Positions 28,712 to 38,677 are shown, counted from the first letter of the stretch. The stretch: DNA of 64,000 nt from Acinetobacter sp. TGL-Y2 (GCF_001612555.1 NZ_CP015110.1:2480001-2544000); one strand, 5' to 3'. Notes: generated by a model from the sequence alone, not told the origin. Numbers and translations are program-made.

Positions 28712-29914
28712 TTATTTGTCGTCTAAAACCGATTCAAAGGCTTTAAGACGTTTATAAATAGAAAGCAATTCAATAATGGTCGGCCAAGACTCAATTAAAT
28801 ATTGAAAAGACTCACGGACTTTGCTGAACACGTTGCCAATCTGCATCATGAGACCCAAGGTAATCGTACCTGCCGCAATGCTTGGAAACAGCACAAATAA
28901 ACCATAGAGATTATCAAGTTGCATATACCAAATCCGCACCATATTGAAATAAGCATAATGGAAATATAAACGGAAATAATTTAAACGTACTTTGCTAAAC
29001 AAGTCTTTTAAGGTGAGTGGATCTGCTCGTTCATGGTGATCTTCGCCATAGACCAGCTCTTTACGATAAGCCGCTTCGACACGCTGATTATTAAACTCAA
29101 GCCCCGGCAATTTATAGCCTACCAGCATCAGCACGACTGTACCCAGTACCGCCCAACTGATCGCCGCCCACATCAGGGCATGCGGAATCTCCCCCACTAT
29201 AGGCAAAGATTTGACATGCACAGACAACTGAAACAGTACGGGTAAAAATGCCATCAGCGTCATCAAGGCTTGAATAAAACTCACACCCAAAGTTTCTGTG
29301 GTTTTGGCAAAGCGCATGGTGTCTTCTTGAATACGTTGTGACGCACCTTCAATATGACGTAATTGCTCCCAATGTGCGGTGTAATAATCATTCATTGCGG
29401 TGCGCCAGCGGAACACATAATGGCTCACAAAGAACAGATTAAATACTGCAATAGTGACATAGACCATGGCCACATATAAAAAGGTCATTGAACCGCTATA
29501 CAGCAAGCCCACGTCACCACCACCATTACTGAGCATTTTCTGAATTAAGTCATAAAACGGGCTGTACCATGCGTTGACCACGACGTTAACCTGTACGGCA
29601 AACCAGATATTAAACAGAATAAACGCCGAGCCCCAAACCGACCATGCTTGCCATGGGTTATTTGAACGCCATTTCCAAAACAAAGCAAAAATGATGGTGG
29701 CAACAAAGAACCAAACATAAAACCACAAGAAGGATGGCGCCCAAAATCGACTGACACCAATTGGAAGTTCAGCATCGGCATAGCCTTGAGCGAAGCCCAA
29801 TAGCGTGCCCCACTCTTTTCCACCGGCAAAGTTCCACAACAATACATTGAATACAAACCAAAGCACCAAGGAGGAAAAAAACCACTTGGGATTGGGGAAA
29901 AATGACTTAAACAT
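28712..29914 (-). CDS. sbmA: SbmA/BacA-like peptide transporter
   Basis: A 400-residue inner-membrane protein of the SbmA/BacA family, which imports proline-rich and thiazole peptides and related compounds. About seven or eight hydrophobic segments are visible. The N-terminus has '[19 protein letters not shown]', and family motifs include '[13 protein letters not shown]', '[14 protein letters not shown]' and '[14 protein letters not shown]'. It lacks an ATP-binding domain, as expected. ATG 29914 is the only sensible start. Monocistronic. Confidence 0.9.
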   Translation of the reverse strand: MFKSFFPNPKWFFSSLVLWFVFNVLLWNFAGGKEWGTLLGFAQGYADAELPIGVSRFWAPSFLWFYVWFFVATIIFALFWKWRSNNPWQAWSVWGSAFILFNIWFAVQVNVVVNAWYSPFYDLIQKMLSNGGGDVGLLYSGSMTFLYVAMVYVTIAVFNLFFVSHYVFRWRTAMNDYYTAHWEQLRHIEGASQRIQEDTMRFAKTTETLGVSFIQALMTLMAFLPVLFQLSVHVKSLPIVGEIPHALMWAAISWAVLGTVVLMLVGYKLPGLEFNNQRVEAAYRKELVYGEDHHERADPLTLKDLFSKVRLNYFRLYFHYAYFNMVRIWYMQLDNLYGLFVLFPSIAAGTITLGLMMQIGNVFSKVRESFQYLIESWPTIIELLSIYKRLKAFESVLDDK

Positions 29915-30237
29915 CGCTTAGGTTTATCCCGAATAGGTTTTACTAAAATGATTTGAATGAGATTTTCTGCATATTAATCTTAAATAGATCACTGATCTTT
30001 ATTTTTTAGAAAATATTTGTTATTTCAATACTACGTTTGTTTATGCCACAGATGCTTTTTTAAAGCTCCATTTTCCATATCACCATCCATACTAAATCGG
30101 ATGAATGGAGCGCATCCTTTGACTACTTAAATTTAAAACGAATCAAATCCTATAGCTCAAAACAATCAACCGATGATGAAGATTTAAGCTGCTCTTACAA
30201 GACCCAAGCTCAAGTTAACTCTTATCGTGAGAACAGC
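29915..30237. other. Non-coding spacer between sbmA and the pga cluster
   Basis: 323 bp, A+T rich. The only structure seen is an imperfect inverted repeat at 30184-30241 that begins here and ends over the stop codon of the acyltransferase gene. Confidence 0.4.
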
Positions 30238-31362
30238 TTAATCCAAAATTTTTGAAGCCAGTCGCTGACTGACACGAATTGAAAATTGATCGACCCAACG
30301 ACTGAAATATTCAGATACCCATAAAGTAAAGCCAATAAATCCAATAGAGGCAACTATGACAGCATATGCATAATCTACACCTACACTTAATAAATAATTA
30401 AAAATAGGCAAGCCAATCACATACAGCACAATCAAATGTAATAAATAAATGGAGAAGGATAATTTACCCAACCAAACCAGTACTTGATGATCAAATTGCT
30501 TTGAAAGTTTTGGACTCATTAAAATACTATAGACAATGAAAACGCCGCCAAAGAAGTTGCCATATTCATAGGTGCGTTCACCTAAAAGAGCATAAATCCA
30601 TTGGTACGACCAACTGCTATTGTGTGCGCCTGCCAAATATAAACCGAATAAAAATAGTAAGATAGCGGCAGCATACGGCAGTGTTTTGGCATACAGATAA
30701 ACATAAACCCCAATCACAAAACTAGAAATACCCAGAAAAAACCCTTCGCCTTTGAGATAAAAAGCCAGCGCAGGCAACACTAAAGAGCCAATAAAAAACA
30801 ACATGCGCTTCACTCGATACAGATACAACAGTAAAAACAGCACCAACGAGCCAAACAGCTCAATATGCATGGTCCAGAGTACCCAGTTAGTATCACTCTC
30901 AGCAAAGAAAAATGAACCAATCAAGCCTTCATAAAGTGCATGTTGCAAACTTATCTCTTGAGTCACATAGGCTTGTAACCACCCATTGGCTTGACTGCTA
31001 TCCACATAAACCACTTGAAAGATCAGCCAAATGAGCAAACACGAGACCACAGCAGGTATCGCCAAACGTGGATAACGCTTGATCAGCATACTTTTGATTT
31101 TGGGCTTAATCTGATCGGGCTTTCTTAAAATTGCATAAGAGAGCACAAAACCGCTCAGTACAAAAAATAAGAACACCGCAGCCGTGCCTGAATACCAAAA
31201 GGCAAACGGCGAATGGTGAATAAAATATAGGAGCGCTGAGTCTGTGCTTTCAGTGGCATCAAAATGATGCAAATAAGGAAAGAAACTTAAGCTTAAATGA
31301 GAGAACACCACCGCCAAACATGCTAAACCCCGAATACTTTCAGCAGAATTTAATTTAACCAT
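30238..31362 (-). CDS. Acyltransferase-3 family membrane protein in the pga cluster
   Basis: A 374-residue integral membrane protein with about ten hydrophobic segments. The N-terminal pattern NSAESIRGLACLAVVFSHLS with its conserved R and H, and 'FFVLSGFVLSYAIL', are marks of acyltransferase-3 (OafA/IcaC-like) enzymes, which acylate extracellular or periplasmic sugars. It sits about 100 bp after pgaD on the same strand, so modification of poly-N-acetylglucosamine is a reasonable inference. Staphylococcal IcaC belongs to this family. The donor group and target are not known. Confidence 0.8.
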   Translation of the reverse strand: MVKLNSAESIRGLACLAVVFSHLSLSFFPYLHHFDATESTDSALLYFIHHSPFAFWYSGTAAVFLFFVLSGFVLSYAILRKPDQIKPKIKSMLIKRYPRLAIPAVVSCLLIWLIFQVVYVDSSQANGWLQAYVTQEISLQHALYEGLIGSFFFAESDTNWVLWTMHIELFGSLVLFLLLYLYRVKRMLFFIGSLVLPALAFYLKGEGFFLGISSFVIGVYVYLYAKTLPYAAAILLFLFGLYLAGAHNSSWSYQWIYALLGERTYEYGNFFGGVFIVYSILMSPKLSKQFDHQVLVWLGKLSFSIYLLHLIVLYVIGLPIFNYLLSVGVDYAYAVIVASIGFIGFTLWVSEYFSRWVDQFSIRVSQRLASKILD

Positions 31363-31464
31363 TACGCCTATGTTTCCCTGTCTGCTTAACGAATCTCTTG
31401 GATAGATTTAGTAAGCACTTGTATTGCACCAAGAAAAAAAATTCTTGATTTTGAGAGTGGTGCA

Positions 31465-31881
31465 TCATTCTATTTTCACAATTTGACCCGATGCATTGTG
31501 GTGTACTGTCACTACCTTTTTCACGCGGGAGCCATGGATCTGTTCAGCGGGCAAGTTAAAATGGCTAGCATAGTCTTGAATACCTTTGACTTGCGCATAT
31601 TTCACAGATGTGGCGGGAATAAAATTACTCCATAACCACAGCATTAGAGCACAGGCCAAGATGGCAATAAAACCATTTTCCAGTACCCTAAAAAACACCC
31701 GCAAAATTTGATCGACTAAATCATGGTCATGATGCTGATCCAATATGCCTAAGCACATCATGAGTGGTTCCCACAACAACAACCATGCGCCCCATAACAT
31801 AAAGGTACTGGTATTGGTTAAATAGCGTTTTTGCCACGGCAATTGATGTCGAATATCAATAATGATAGATTGAATGTTCAC
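31465..31881 (-). CDS. pgaD: Poly-N-acetylglucosamine synthesis protein PgaD
   Basis: A 138-residue inner-membrane partner of the PgaC synthase, needed for polymerisation and for c-di-GMP control of PNAG in E. coli. Two hydrophobic segments (about 27-47 and 70-90) and a short C-terminal polar domain match PgaD. Start is GTG 31881, 17 bases after the pgaC stop. Sequence similarity in PgaD is low in general; the call rests on size, topology and position. Confidence 0.82.
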   Translation of the reverse strand: MNIQSIIIDIRHQLPWQKRYLTNTSTFMLWGAWLLLWEPLMMCLGILDQHHDHDLVDQILRVFFRVLENGFIAILACALMLWLWSNFIPATSVKYAQVKGIQDYASHFNLPAEQIHGSRVKKVVTVHHNASGQIVKIE

Positions 31882-31898
31882 AATATTTTCTCTACGCC

Positions 31899-33164
31899 CT
31901 AGACGTCTTCACGAATACCACGATCTGGGCTAACCCAGCGCGCGCGTTTTTCTGACTGTCTGGACAATACTTTTGGCATGGCAACGATCGTGGCTGAGAC
32001 AGTAATGATCCAAAACAGGAACGGATACCAAATCATCCAAAAATAGTTTTTTGCTAGCCCTTTTTCATACCGACTGTCCATCCACATGCTAATTGCAAAC
32101 TGAAACAGACAAGTCGCCCCGATAAAAATACCCGTGCCATAGGGCAAAAAAGGTGAACTGACTTCAGGCAAGCCCATGACTGGAAGCAACCAGCTGACCA
32201 CCCAAAGAATCACGATAAATAACATTAAATATGACCACAGCAAGGTCAGGCTCATCTCTAACAACAATGGCCACAAAAAATTCAATTTGGGTTTAAACAA
32301 TACATCTATATTTTTGGTCAGTACCTGCGCCCCACCCATCGCCCAGCGCAAACGCTGTTTCCACAGTCCATGAAGCGTTTCAGGCATCAACACCCAAACA
32401 ATTGCATTCGGTTCAAATTCAATGTCCCAACCTGCACGCTGTAACTTCCAAGAGATATCGATATCTTCAGTCAGCATGTTGGGTGACCAATACCCCACCT
32501 CATGCACAGCACTTTTACGAAAAGCAGTCACCGCGCCAGAGACGGTAAACAAACGCCCAAACGTACGCTGTGCACGTTTAATCATGCCAATAATCGATGA
32601 AAACTCACCGACTTGCACTCGTCCCAACAAAGTTGAACGATTGCGTATACGTGGGTTCCCGGTGACCGCAGCCACCGTCGGGTGTTTTTGAAAATGTCGA
32701 ATCATCCACTGTGCAGCATGGGGATCTAACAGCGCGTCACCATCAATCCCCAGCAAATATTCAGCTTCAGTCATTAAACTGCCCGCTTGCAGTGCCACTG
32801 CTTTGCCTTGGTTCTCTGCCAAATGCACCACCCGTAATTTTGGATACTGGGCTGCCATACGGTTCAATACATCAGCGGTATGGTCGGAACTGCCGTCGTT
32901 AATTGCGATCACTTCAAAGTTCGGATAGTGTAGCGCCAAGGCCTGACCGACTGTCTCTTCGGCATTGTCCCCTTCATTGAAGCAGGGAATCAGCACCGCC
33001 ACCCATGGATATTCGCTTAAACTCGGTGGTCTATCATAGGCAGGTTCTTTACGTTCACGTATGCAAAAAATCAATGCCCCGATCATCCACAAATACGACA
33101 TAAACAGCGGATAATAAAAGATAAAATTTAAAATAGATTGCCAAAATTCTTGAAAAGTTTCCAT
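31899..33164 (-). CDS. pgaC: Poly-beta-1,6-N-acetylglucosamine synthase PgaC
   Basis: Membrane glycosyltransferase family 2 synthase that polymerises UDP-GlcNAc at the inner membrane. The 421-residue protein (from ATG 33164) has one or two N-terminal membrane segments, then the catalytic domain: 'VLIPCFNEGDNAEETV', 'INDGSSDHT', 'GIDGDALLDP', 'TEDIDISWKL' and the Q-x-x-R-W motif in 'WKQRLRWAMGG', followed by C-terminal membrane helices. The open frame extends upstream into pgaB, but homology starts near the chosen codon. Second gene of pgaBCD. Confidence 0.93.
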   Translation of the reverse strand: METFQEFWQSILNFIFYYPLFMSYLWMIGALIFCIRERKEPAYDRPPSLSEYPWVAVLIPCFNEGDNAEETVGQALALHYPNFEVIAINDGSSDHTADVLNRMAAQYPKLRVVHLAENQGKAVALQAGSLMTEAEYLLGIDGDALLDPHAAQWMIRHFQKHPTVAAVTGNPRIRNRSTLLGRVQVGEFSSIIGMIKRAQRTFGRLFTVSGAVTAFRKSAVHEVGYWSPNMLTEDIDISWKLQRAGWDIEFEPNAIVWVLMPETLHGLWKQRLRWAMGGAQVLTKNIDVLFKPKLNFLWPLLLEMSLTLLWSYLMLFIVILWVVSWLLPVMGLPEVSSPFLPYGTGIFIGATCLFQFAISMWMDSRYEKGLAKNYFWMIWYPFLFWIITVSATIVAMPKVLSRQSEKRARWVSPDRGIREDV

Positions 33165-33180
33165 TATGCGATCATATGCC

Positions 33181-35193
33181 TCAAGGAACCAAATCAGAAG
33201 ATTGCGTATCAAAAACAGCTTTTAGTGTTTTGGGGTTTGGATGGTCTTCAATCGGATTGTCTGGGTAGTAACCGACATGGAACGCACCTTGTGCATATAA
33301 GGATTTAAAAGTCTCTGCCATTTCTTCAGAAGACACTTTTTCATTTTTGCGCCAATCGATTGCCTGAATCTCAAATACGGTTTTCTTTAAACCATTGGGG
33401 TATTTTTCAACACGCGATACTAAGTCTTTAAAAAACTGCTCTGGATTTTCGACCTGCTCCATGTAAGGCATGGCCATAATCGCAGTAAAGTCATAGTTTT
33501 CTAAAGAACGCTCTAAAGACTGCGCATACCAATTTTCCGCATAGGCAGACAACGCCACTTGTGCATATAAATTACGTGCTGTCATTAGAAATGGCTGATA
33601 ATGACGAACCTCATCTGCCAGCTCTAATGCAAAGTCATCAATCGTTTGAGTCTTAAAGGCTGTCCAGCGCTGTAACTTTTTCTCATCGGCACGAATTTCC
33701 GCCAATGAGGTTGACAGCCCCTGTTTTCGATAAGCCTGCAAAGCATCGACACTGGCATCCTCATAGTCCGACAGGGTCGCATCATCATGGAAAATAATGC
33801 CATTAAATGAAGATGATTTGGCAAGATCTTGATAAATGCCTTTAATTACATTTTGTGCAGGTTTTGAATAGGGACTTAAACGGTGATACCCCATATTTAA
33901 ATGCTTAGCTTTAACTGCTTGCTGCGTTACCACGATATCTTTTGAGACGGGGTTGTTTTTTGGCAATTCCCATGCATAAACAGGCATCCAAGCGTAAACA
34001 CGGCTCACTTGGGTGCGGGTTTGAATTTGCCAACTGACGCGGTTAAATAAATCTGTACGCATTGGAATATAACGGTTAGGGAAATACACCAAATCTGCTG
34101 AGCCATTGCCATCTGGGTCGGAGAATGCCTGCAAATACACAGTATTTACATTCATCGCTTCAATACGGTCTAACAATATACTTAAGTTACGCTCTTGCTG
34201 AACTGGATTTGGATCATAAATATAGTCCAAATCCACATGCATGATTTTTTGTGGACGATGCTGATCTGACCACTGCTTTTGCCGAGATTCGATCTCTTTT
34301 TTGAGCTGTACAGTATCTGTATCACTTTGAATCAAAATTCGATTTATCTGTCCAGCTGGGCTATTTTTTTGAGTAGCAATATCATCTAGACTTAAACTGA
34401 TTGGCATACCGGCTTGCTGTGCCAGTTTCACCGTTTGCTGGTTATAACGACCATAAGGCCACACCATCACACGTGGGGCTTGAATACCATTTTTCTTAAA
34501 CAGTTGTTTATTTTTAATCAAATCCTGTTGAATACGCTGTGTATAATCACGGTCTGATTCATATTTTTGGGTCGATGCTTGATACAAACGTGTGGTTGCT
34601 GCGGGTTGGGTATTGCCTTGCGGATTCCCCACAATGCCATGATGTAAATCATAACTATGACTGCCCACCTCCACTAAGCTGCTCTTTTGCATTTCTTTCA
34701 GCTGTTGCCAACTGAGCATCTGCTCGCGAGAAATTTCAGCGTCACCAAATTGAATCTTTTGCTCAGGCTTAGGCGCTAACCATGCACCGACAATTGAAAG
34801 TAAAACTGGAATTTTACGCTGCTGAAGAATCGGATATACCGTATGGTAAAACGATTGATAGCCATCATCAAAAGTGAGTAATACAGACTTCTCAGACAGC
34901 GCTTTCTTGCCTTTTTGTGCTGCTAAAACCTGATCTACACTGACAAAGTGGTAGCCATTTTTTTGCAGCCAATCCAAATGCGTTTCAAACTGATTCGTTG
35001 TAACTGCATATTTAGGAATAAGCGTATTTTTTGTATCAACTACTTCATGGTAGGACAGAACCGTCAAATTTTCGCTGTTGGTTTGAGTCAATTGCAATTG
35101 AGATTTATCTTGTGCCATCGCGACCGAATTTAAGCCAGCTCCCACGCATGTCATTGCGATCATGACGCTGAGCTTTAAAAAATGAGATGTCAT
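33181..35193 (-). CDS. pgaB: Poly-N-acetylglucosamine deacetylase PgaB
   Basis: Periplasmic enzyme that partly deacetylates and cleaves PNAG before export. The 670-residue protein has a NodB-type polysaccharide deacetylase domain (LTFDDGYQSFYHTVYPIL, and the metal histidines in SHSYDLHHG), then a glycoside hydrolase-like C-terminal domain (MHVDLDYIYDPNPVQQERN). The start ATG 35193 gives a signal peptide ending SVAMA; unlike E. coli PgaB no lipobox cysteine is clear, so it is probably soluble or differently anchored. Length matches E. coli PgaB (672). pgaA, which normally precedes it, is absent. Confidence 0.92.
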   Translation of the reverse strand: MTSHFLKLSVMIAMTCVGAGLNSVAMAQDKSQLQLTQTNSENLTVLSYHEVVDTKNTLIPKYAVTTNQFETHLDWLQKNGYHFVSVDQVLAAQKGKKALSEKSVLLTFDDGYQSFYHTVYPILQQRKIPVLLSIVGAWLAPKPEQKIQFGDAEISREQMLSWQQLKEMQKSSLVEVGSHSYDLHHGIVGNPQGNTQPAATTRLYQASTQKYESDRDYTQRIQQDLIKNKQLFKKNGIQAPRVMVWPYGRYNQQTVKLAQQAGMPISLSLDDIATQKNSPAGQINRILIQSDTDTVQLKKEIESRQKQWSDQHRPQKIMHVDLDYIYDPNPVQQERNLSILLDRIEAMNVNTVYLQAFSDPDGNGSADLVYFPNRYIPMRTDLFNRVSWQIQTRTQVSRVYAWMPVYAWELPKNNPVSKDIVVTQQAVKAKHLNMGYHRLSPYSKPAQNVIKGIYQDLAKSSSFNGIIFHDDATLSDYEDASVDALQAYRKQGLSTSLAEIRADEKKLQRWTAFKTQTIDDFALELADEVRHYQPFLMTARNLYAQVALSAYAENWYAQSLERSLENYDFTAIMAMPYMEQVENPEQFFKDLVSRVEKYPNGLKKTVFEIQAIDWRKNEKVSSEEMAETFKSLYAQGAFHVGYYPDNPIEDHPNPKTLKAVFDTQSSDLVP

Positions 35194-35583
35194 AATATAA
35201 ATCCTATCGCCATTTACACAGGTGTAACGACCTGCCGTTCTATTTAAATTGTGGTCAAAAAACACAACTCAATATTAAAAATAATGAACAGTATCAAAAG
35301 GCTAGAAATGGCAATATAACGAAATGATGATAAAGGAGATAAAAACGTTATTCAAAGTAGAATAAACAAGTGGAATATTAGAACACTATTCAAACATATA
35401 TTCTGTGAAGAATTGTGACATTAACACGGTACAATCTTCATATTCATAAGGTTTTTTGGCGACTTTATCGCTGAATCGTCATTTCCTGTGTATAGGTAGA
35501 CATATTATGATCTATCACACCTAAATCAACGATGATCCACTCAATCTGCACAGAATTTATAGATCTATTTATTTTTTGGCCAT
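35194..35583. other. Non-coding region where pgaA would be expected
   Basis: About 390 bp upstream of pgaB with no coding signal and no recognisable remnant of the PgaA porin. It probably contains the pgaBCD promoter. Everything visible is A+T-rich leader sequence. Confidence 0.4.
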
Positions 35584-35612
35584 AAAAAAGCACTCATCAT
35601 GAGCGCTTTTTT
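35584..35612 (-). terminator. Intrinsic terminator after the FKBP gene
   Basis: On the minus strand AAAAAAGCGCTCATG / CATGAGTGCTTTTTT forms a hairpin with a U-run, about 48 bases after the stop. Confidence 0.85.
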
Positions 35613-35659
35613 AGATCACAATTTTACATTCAGAATCATATCATCAAAATGATGACCGC

Positions 35660-35998
35660 TTAATCACGCGTCTTCACATCAAATAACTCAATTTCAAACA
35701 CTAAATTTGAGTGTGCTGGAATCACTTTACCCATTTTACGCTCGCCATACGCCAAATGAGAAGGCACCATCAGTTTGCGCTTACCACCGACTTTCATTCC
35801 CATAATGCCCTGATCCCAACCCTTAATCACACGGCCAGTACCAATGACGGTTTCAAAGTAGCTGCCACGATCGATTGAAGAATCGAACTTCGTCCCATCT
35901 TCAAGCCACCCCGTGTAATGCGTGGTAATCAAAGCACCTTTCACGGCTTCCTTACCCTCACCCAATTTTAAATCAATAATTTCTAATTCTGCGCTCAT
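35660..35998 (-). CDS. FKBP-type peptidyl-prolyl cis-trans isomerase
   Basis: A 112-residue cytoplasmic FKBP domain without signal peptide, which isomerises X-Pro bonds and aids folding. Family residues include 'THYTGWLEDGTKFDSS', 'VIKGWDQGIMGMKVGGKRKL' and 'AYGERKMGKVIPAHSNLVFE'. The start ATG 35998 has GGAG six bases upstream; an alternative TTG two codons earlier is unlikely. About 50 bp downstream of yaeQ on the same strand, so perhaps co-transcribed. Confidence 0.92.
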   Translation of the reverse strand: MSAELEIIDLKLGEGKEAVKGALITTHYTGWLEDGTKFDSSIDRGSYFETVIGTGRVIKGWDQGIMGMKVGGKRKLMVPSHLAYGERKMGKVIPAHSNLVFEIELFDVKTRD

Positions 35999-36050
35999 AT
36001 TCAACTCCGCGACTTCAACGTTTATCTACAATCAGGTTCAACTGCCGAAC

Positions 36051-36581
36051 TTATTGTAACTGAATCCACTCAATCTCTGCTTGTCCTTGATCTGAAATCA
36101 AAGTCCATTCGCCATCCATAATATTCAACTGCAACTGCATGGTGCGTTCACACAAGCCTTGAATTTCAGCTGTGCTTTTTTCAGTCAGTTGCAACACTTG
36201 AACATTTTTCAAGGTTTTCAACTTACTGTTGCGCTTGTACCACTCATCTACGCTTGAGCCATAAGTGATGACTACTACTTGTTTACAGCGAGCACTGGCT
36301 TTTTTAACTTTGTCCTCATCTGGACTTCCCACTTCAATCCACTTTTCCAGCTGACCGGTTAAGTCTTTTTGCCAAAGTGCAGGCTCATCCGTTTCAAAAA
36401 GATCTTTGGTAAATTCTAAACGTTCATCGGCAAAGCGAGCATAGGCAAGGACGCGAACCATTAACCGCTCAATGGTCTCAGATGGATGAAGTGCCATCGT
36501 AAATTGGTAGTCACCATATTGGTGTACATCCATATTGGCAATGTTTAAATCTGCCTTGTAAATTGTCGCTTTTAACGCCAT
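36051..36581 (-). CDS. yaeQ: YaeQ-family protein
   Basis: A 176-residue cytoplasmic protein of the YaeQ family, linked in E. coli to RfaH-related transcription effects but of uncertain biochemical role. It begins MALKATIYKADLNIAN and has 'LHPSETIERLMVRVLAYARF' and 'WIEVGSPDEDKVKKAS', closely matching YaeQ as I know it. Start ATG 36581 after AGGACAC. Upstream of the FKBP gene. Confidence 0.88.
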   Translation of the reverse strand: MALKATIYKADLNIANMDVHQYGDYQFTMALHPSETIERLMVRVLAYARFADERLEFTKDLFETDEPALWQKDLTGQLEKWIEVGSPDEDKVKKASARCKQVVVITYGSSVDEWYKRNSKLKTLKNVQVLQLTEKSTAEIQGLCERTMQLQLNIMDGEWTLISDQGQAEIEWIQLQ

Positions 36582-36769
36582 AGAAAGTGTCCTCAAATTT
36601 GCTGCCTAGCATACTCGATTTTCAAGCAATGCTCTAAAGACAAAATCTATAAATTTGACCCCACCCTATTTCGCTTAATATCAATATCTGGTTTCCATTG
36701 AACACGATGATGTTCTTGAATTGAAAACTTGTGGGAAATATAAATGATCTTGATTTCAAAATAAAAAAT

Positions 36770-37771
36770 TTAAGCTTCAGTATCCATACGACAAGCCAGC
36801 AACTGGCTTTCGAAATTTTGCCAATCACGTTCCGACTGATAAATGATTTCTATACGGTTATCGATATTTTCTTCAACACCGATATAATTAAATTGTTCGG
36901 GATTGAAGTTAAAGGTTTGCCAACCTTGGTTGGTATTAAAAATTGCTTTGATACGAAGCCAGTTTTGCTGTTCACAGAGTAAATCGAGCAAATCTAAAAA
37001 ATGAAACTGCCAACGTTTGGGAAATTTCCAACCCGCAACGCTATAACATTGTGCTGTTTCTATATAGTGATATGGCAACTGTTTAATCTGAACTGATTCA
37101 TGATCAAGCAATGTTTTTTGAATTTTCAACAGCGGCTGAATTTTACGTGTTGTACCGCTATAAGCCTGATCAAGCTGTGACATCTCGATTTGACCTTGTA
37201 CTGCAAATAACCAGTTTTGCGCATAGGCTTGGTACTCTTGCTTTAAATGTTTTAATGCAAGCTCATCCGCCTCAGTCATCAAGTCCACATGCGAGATTAC
37301 TACAGTCTGTGCCGCTTTTAATTGATCTGCATATAAATGCTGACTGGTCCAACCTTGATCGCTCAATCTAGAACCATCGACCACGGTCACTAAACTGCGC
37401 ATAGCAATACTCATCTGCCAATGCGGTTCAGTCAATTGTTCGAGCAACTGCGCAGGATGCCCCAAACCTGTAGGTTCAATGAATAATCGATCAGGCTCTA
37501 CCTCAGCCAATAAACGTGACAAAGCAATTTGCATGGGCAACTGACTGCTACAACATAAACAGCCCCCGAGCAACTCTTTGACTTCATAACCACTTGAGCT
37601 TGGCAAGAGCTGCTGATCAATGCCTATTTGCCCAAACTCATTCATCAGCACAGCCCAAACCTCATGCTCTGGTTTTTGACTCAATAATGCTTTAAGTAAA
37701 GTGGTTTTCCCCGCCCCTAAAAAGCCAGAAATAATGTGAGTTTTGACAGGTTGTGAAGCAACTAATTTCAA
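36770..37771 (-). CDS. COG0523 metal-handling GTPase (CobW/ZigA-like)
   Basis: A 333-residue G3E-family GTPase. P-loop GFLGAGKTT at 16-24, the metal-binding motif GGCLCC (69-74) and the G4-like 'VISHVDLMTEADEL' are visible; the CobW_C domain follows. In Acinetobacter a related protein, ZigA, is induced under zinc limitation, but no Zur-like palindrome was found just upstream, so metal and role are open. The start is TTG 37771 after GAGAG; no ATG lies upstream. Confidence 0.85.
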   Translation of the reverse strand: MKLVASQPVKTHIISGFLGAGKTTLLKALLSQKPEHEVWAVLMNEFGQIGIDQQLLPSSSGYEVKELLGGCLCCSSQLPMQIALSRLLAEVEPDRLFIEPTGLGHPAQLLEQLTEPHWQMSIAMRSLVTVVDGSRLSDQGWTSQHLYADQLKAAQTVVISHVDLMTEADELALKHLKQEYQAYAQNWLFAVQGQIEMSQLDQAYSGTTRKIQPLLKIQKTLLDHESVQIKQLPYHYIETAQCYSVAGWKFPKRWQFHFLDLLDLLCEQQNWLRIKAIFNTNQGWQTFNFNPEQFNYIGVEENIDNRIEIIYQSERDWQNFESQLLACRMDTEA

Positions 37772-38440
37772 AATAATGGCTCTCGAAGCAGCAATGGATG
37801 CAATTGATCGACCGAATTGAGTAGAACTAAACGCGTTCTAGCCTATTGTTAAATGTTCAGCGCTTAAAAACAAGATCAATAGATATTTTAAGCAATGCTT
37901 TAACCTATTGGCTGCATCAAAAATTCTAAGTCATTTATATCTATATCAATAACATTATTCCAAGCAGAGTATTCTTAGTTCAGCTCTCATGAAGGTACAG
38001 ATTTACTTATCTAGTATCTCAATGAACTTATCTATAAAGATTCACAACTCCAATCGTAATTTATGACTCCTTACACCTGTATTGTTTTCACTTGGTAACT
38101 TTATCGATTGAATTTCAGTCAAATCGACATATTTGCATACACTTCAAAGGTCTAAAACCTATACTTTTTTCACATAATTTAAACATAAAGTTATGCTTTG
38201 TTCAGATTACGTAACTCAGACTGTTTCGCTTTGTTGATAAGGTTGCTCCCACAACCATCTGGCTTTAGCATGATTTTCGTTGTCTCTGTTTGCTTATTTG
38301 CTACATGCATTCAGATTTTATGTTTAATTCAATTTTTAGTTCAGGGTTGTTTAACGATTTTTAAAATATGTTCAATTGCTACTGAAAATATTCTAAAGAA
38401 AATGATCAACCCATCATTTAATGAAAAAGGATGCCATCTC
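37772..38440. other. Long non-coding spacer
   Basis: About 670 bp with no convincing gene. An open frame runs upstream of the small secreted protein gene but lacks a ribosome site and coding character. No hairpin or repeat of note was seen. Confidence 0.35.
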
Positions 38441-38677
38441 ATGAATTTAGTTAAAACATTACTTGCAACAACTCTTGCGCTCAGTGCTTTTTCAACATTT
38501 GCTGCAACAAGCAAAGAAGAGAAAAAAGATCATCAGGTGATCACGTCTTCTCAAGAGCAACCTGTTAATGCTGAAACTTCTGCAGTAGGACAACCCACTA
38601 CCACACAACCAGCGACTGAAGCTGCGGCGGATGAATCTTCTTCAAGCACACCAACGACGGTTCAACCAGCACAATAA
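38441..38677 (+). CDS. Small secreted Thr/Pro/Gln-rich protein
   Basis: A 78-residue exported protein. A signal peptide at 1-21 (MNLVKTLLATTLALSAFSTF then AA) precedes a low-complexity mature part rich in Ser, Thr, Gln, Glu and Ala ('TTTQPATEAAADESSSSTPT'). No fold or family was recognised; such small disordered periplasmic proteins are common in Acinetobacter. Start chosen at ATG 38441 because AAAGGA lies upstream and the signal peptide starts there. Confidence 0.6.
   Translation: MNLVKTLLATTLALSAFSTFAATSKEEKKDHQVITSSQEQPVNAETSAVGQPTTTQPATEAAADESSSSTPTTVQPAQ

Noticed and set aside
35266..35583. Remnant of pgaA upstream of pgaB
   Set aside because: No stretch in any frame resembled the PgaA porin or its repeats; the region looks like plain leader.
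37772..37860. Zur-type operator in front of the COG0523 GTPase gene
   Set aside because: No GTTATA..TATAAC-like palindrome was found in the upstream bases, so zinc control is not claimed.
38198..38440. Upstream extension of the small secreted protein
   Set aside because: No ribosome site, and it would bury the signal peptide inside the protein.
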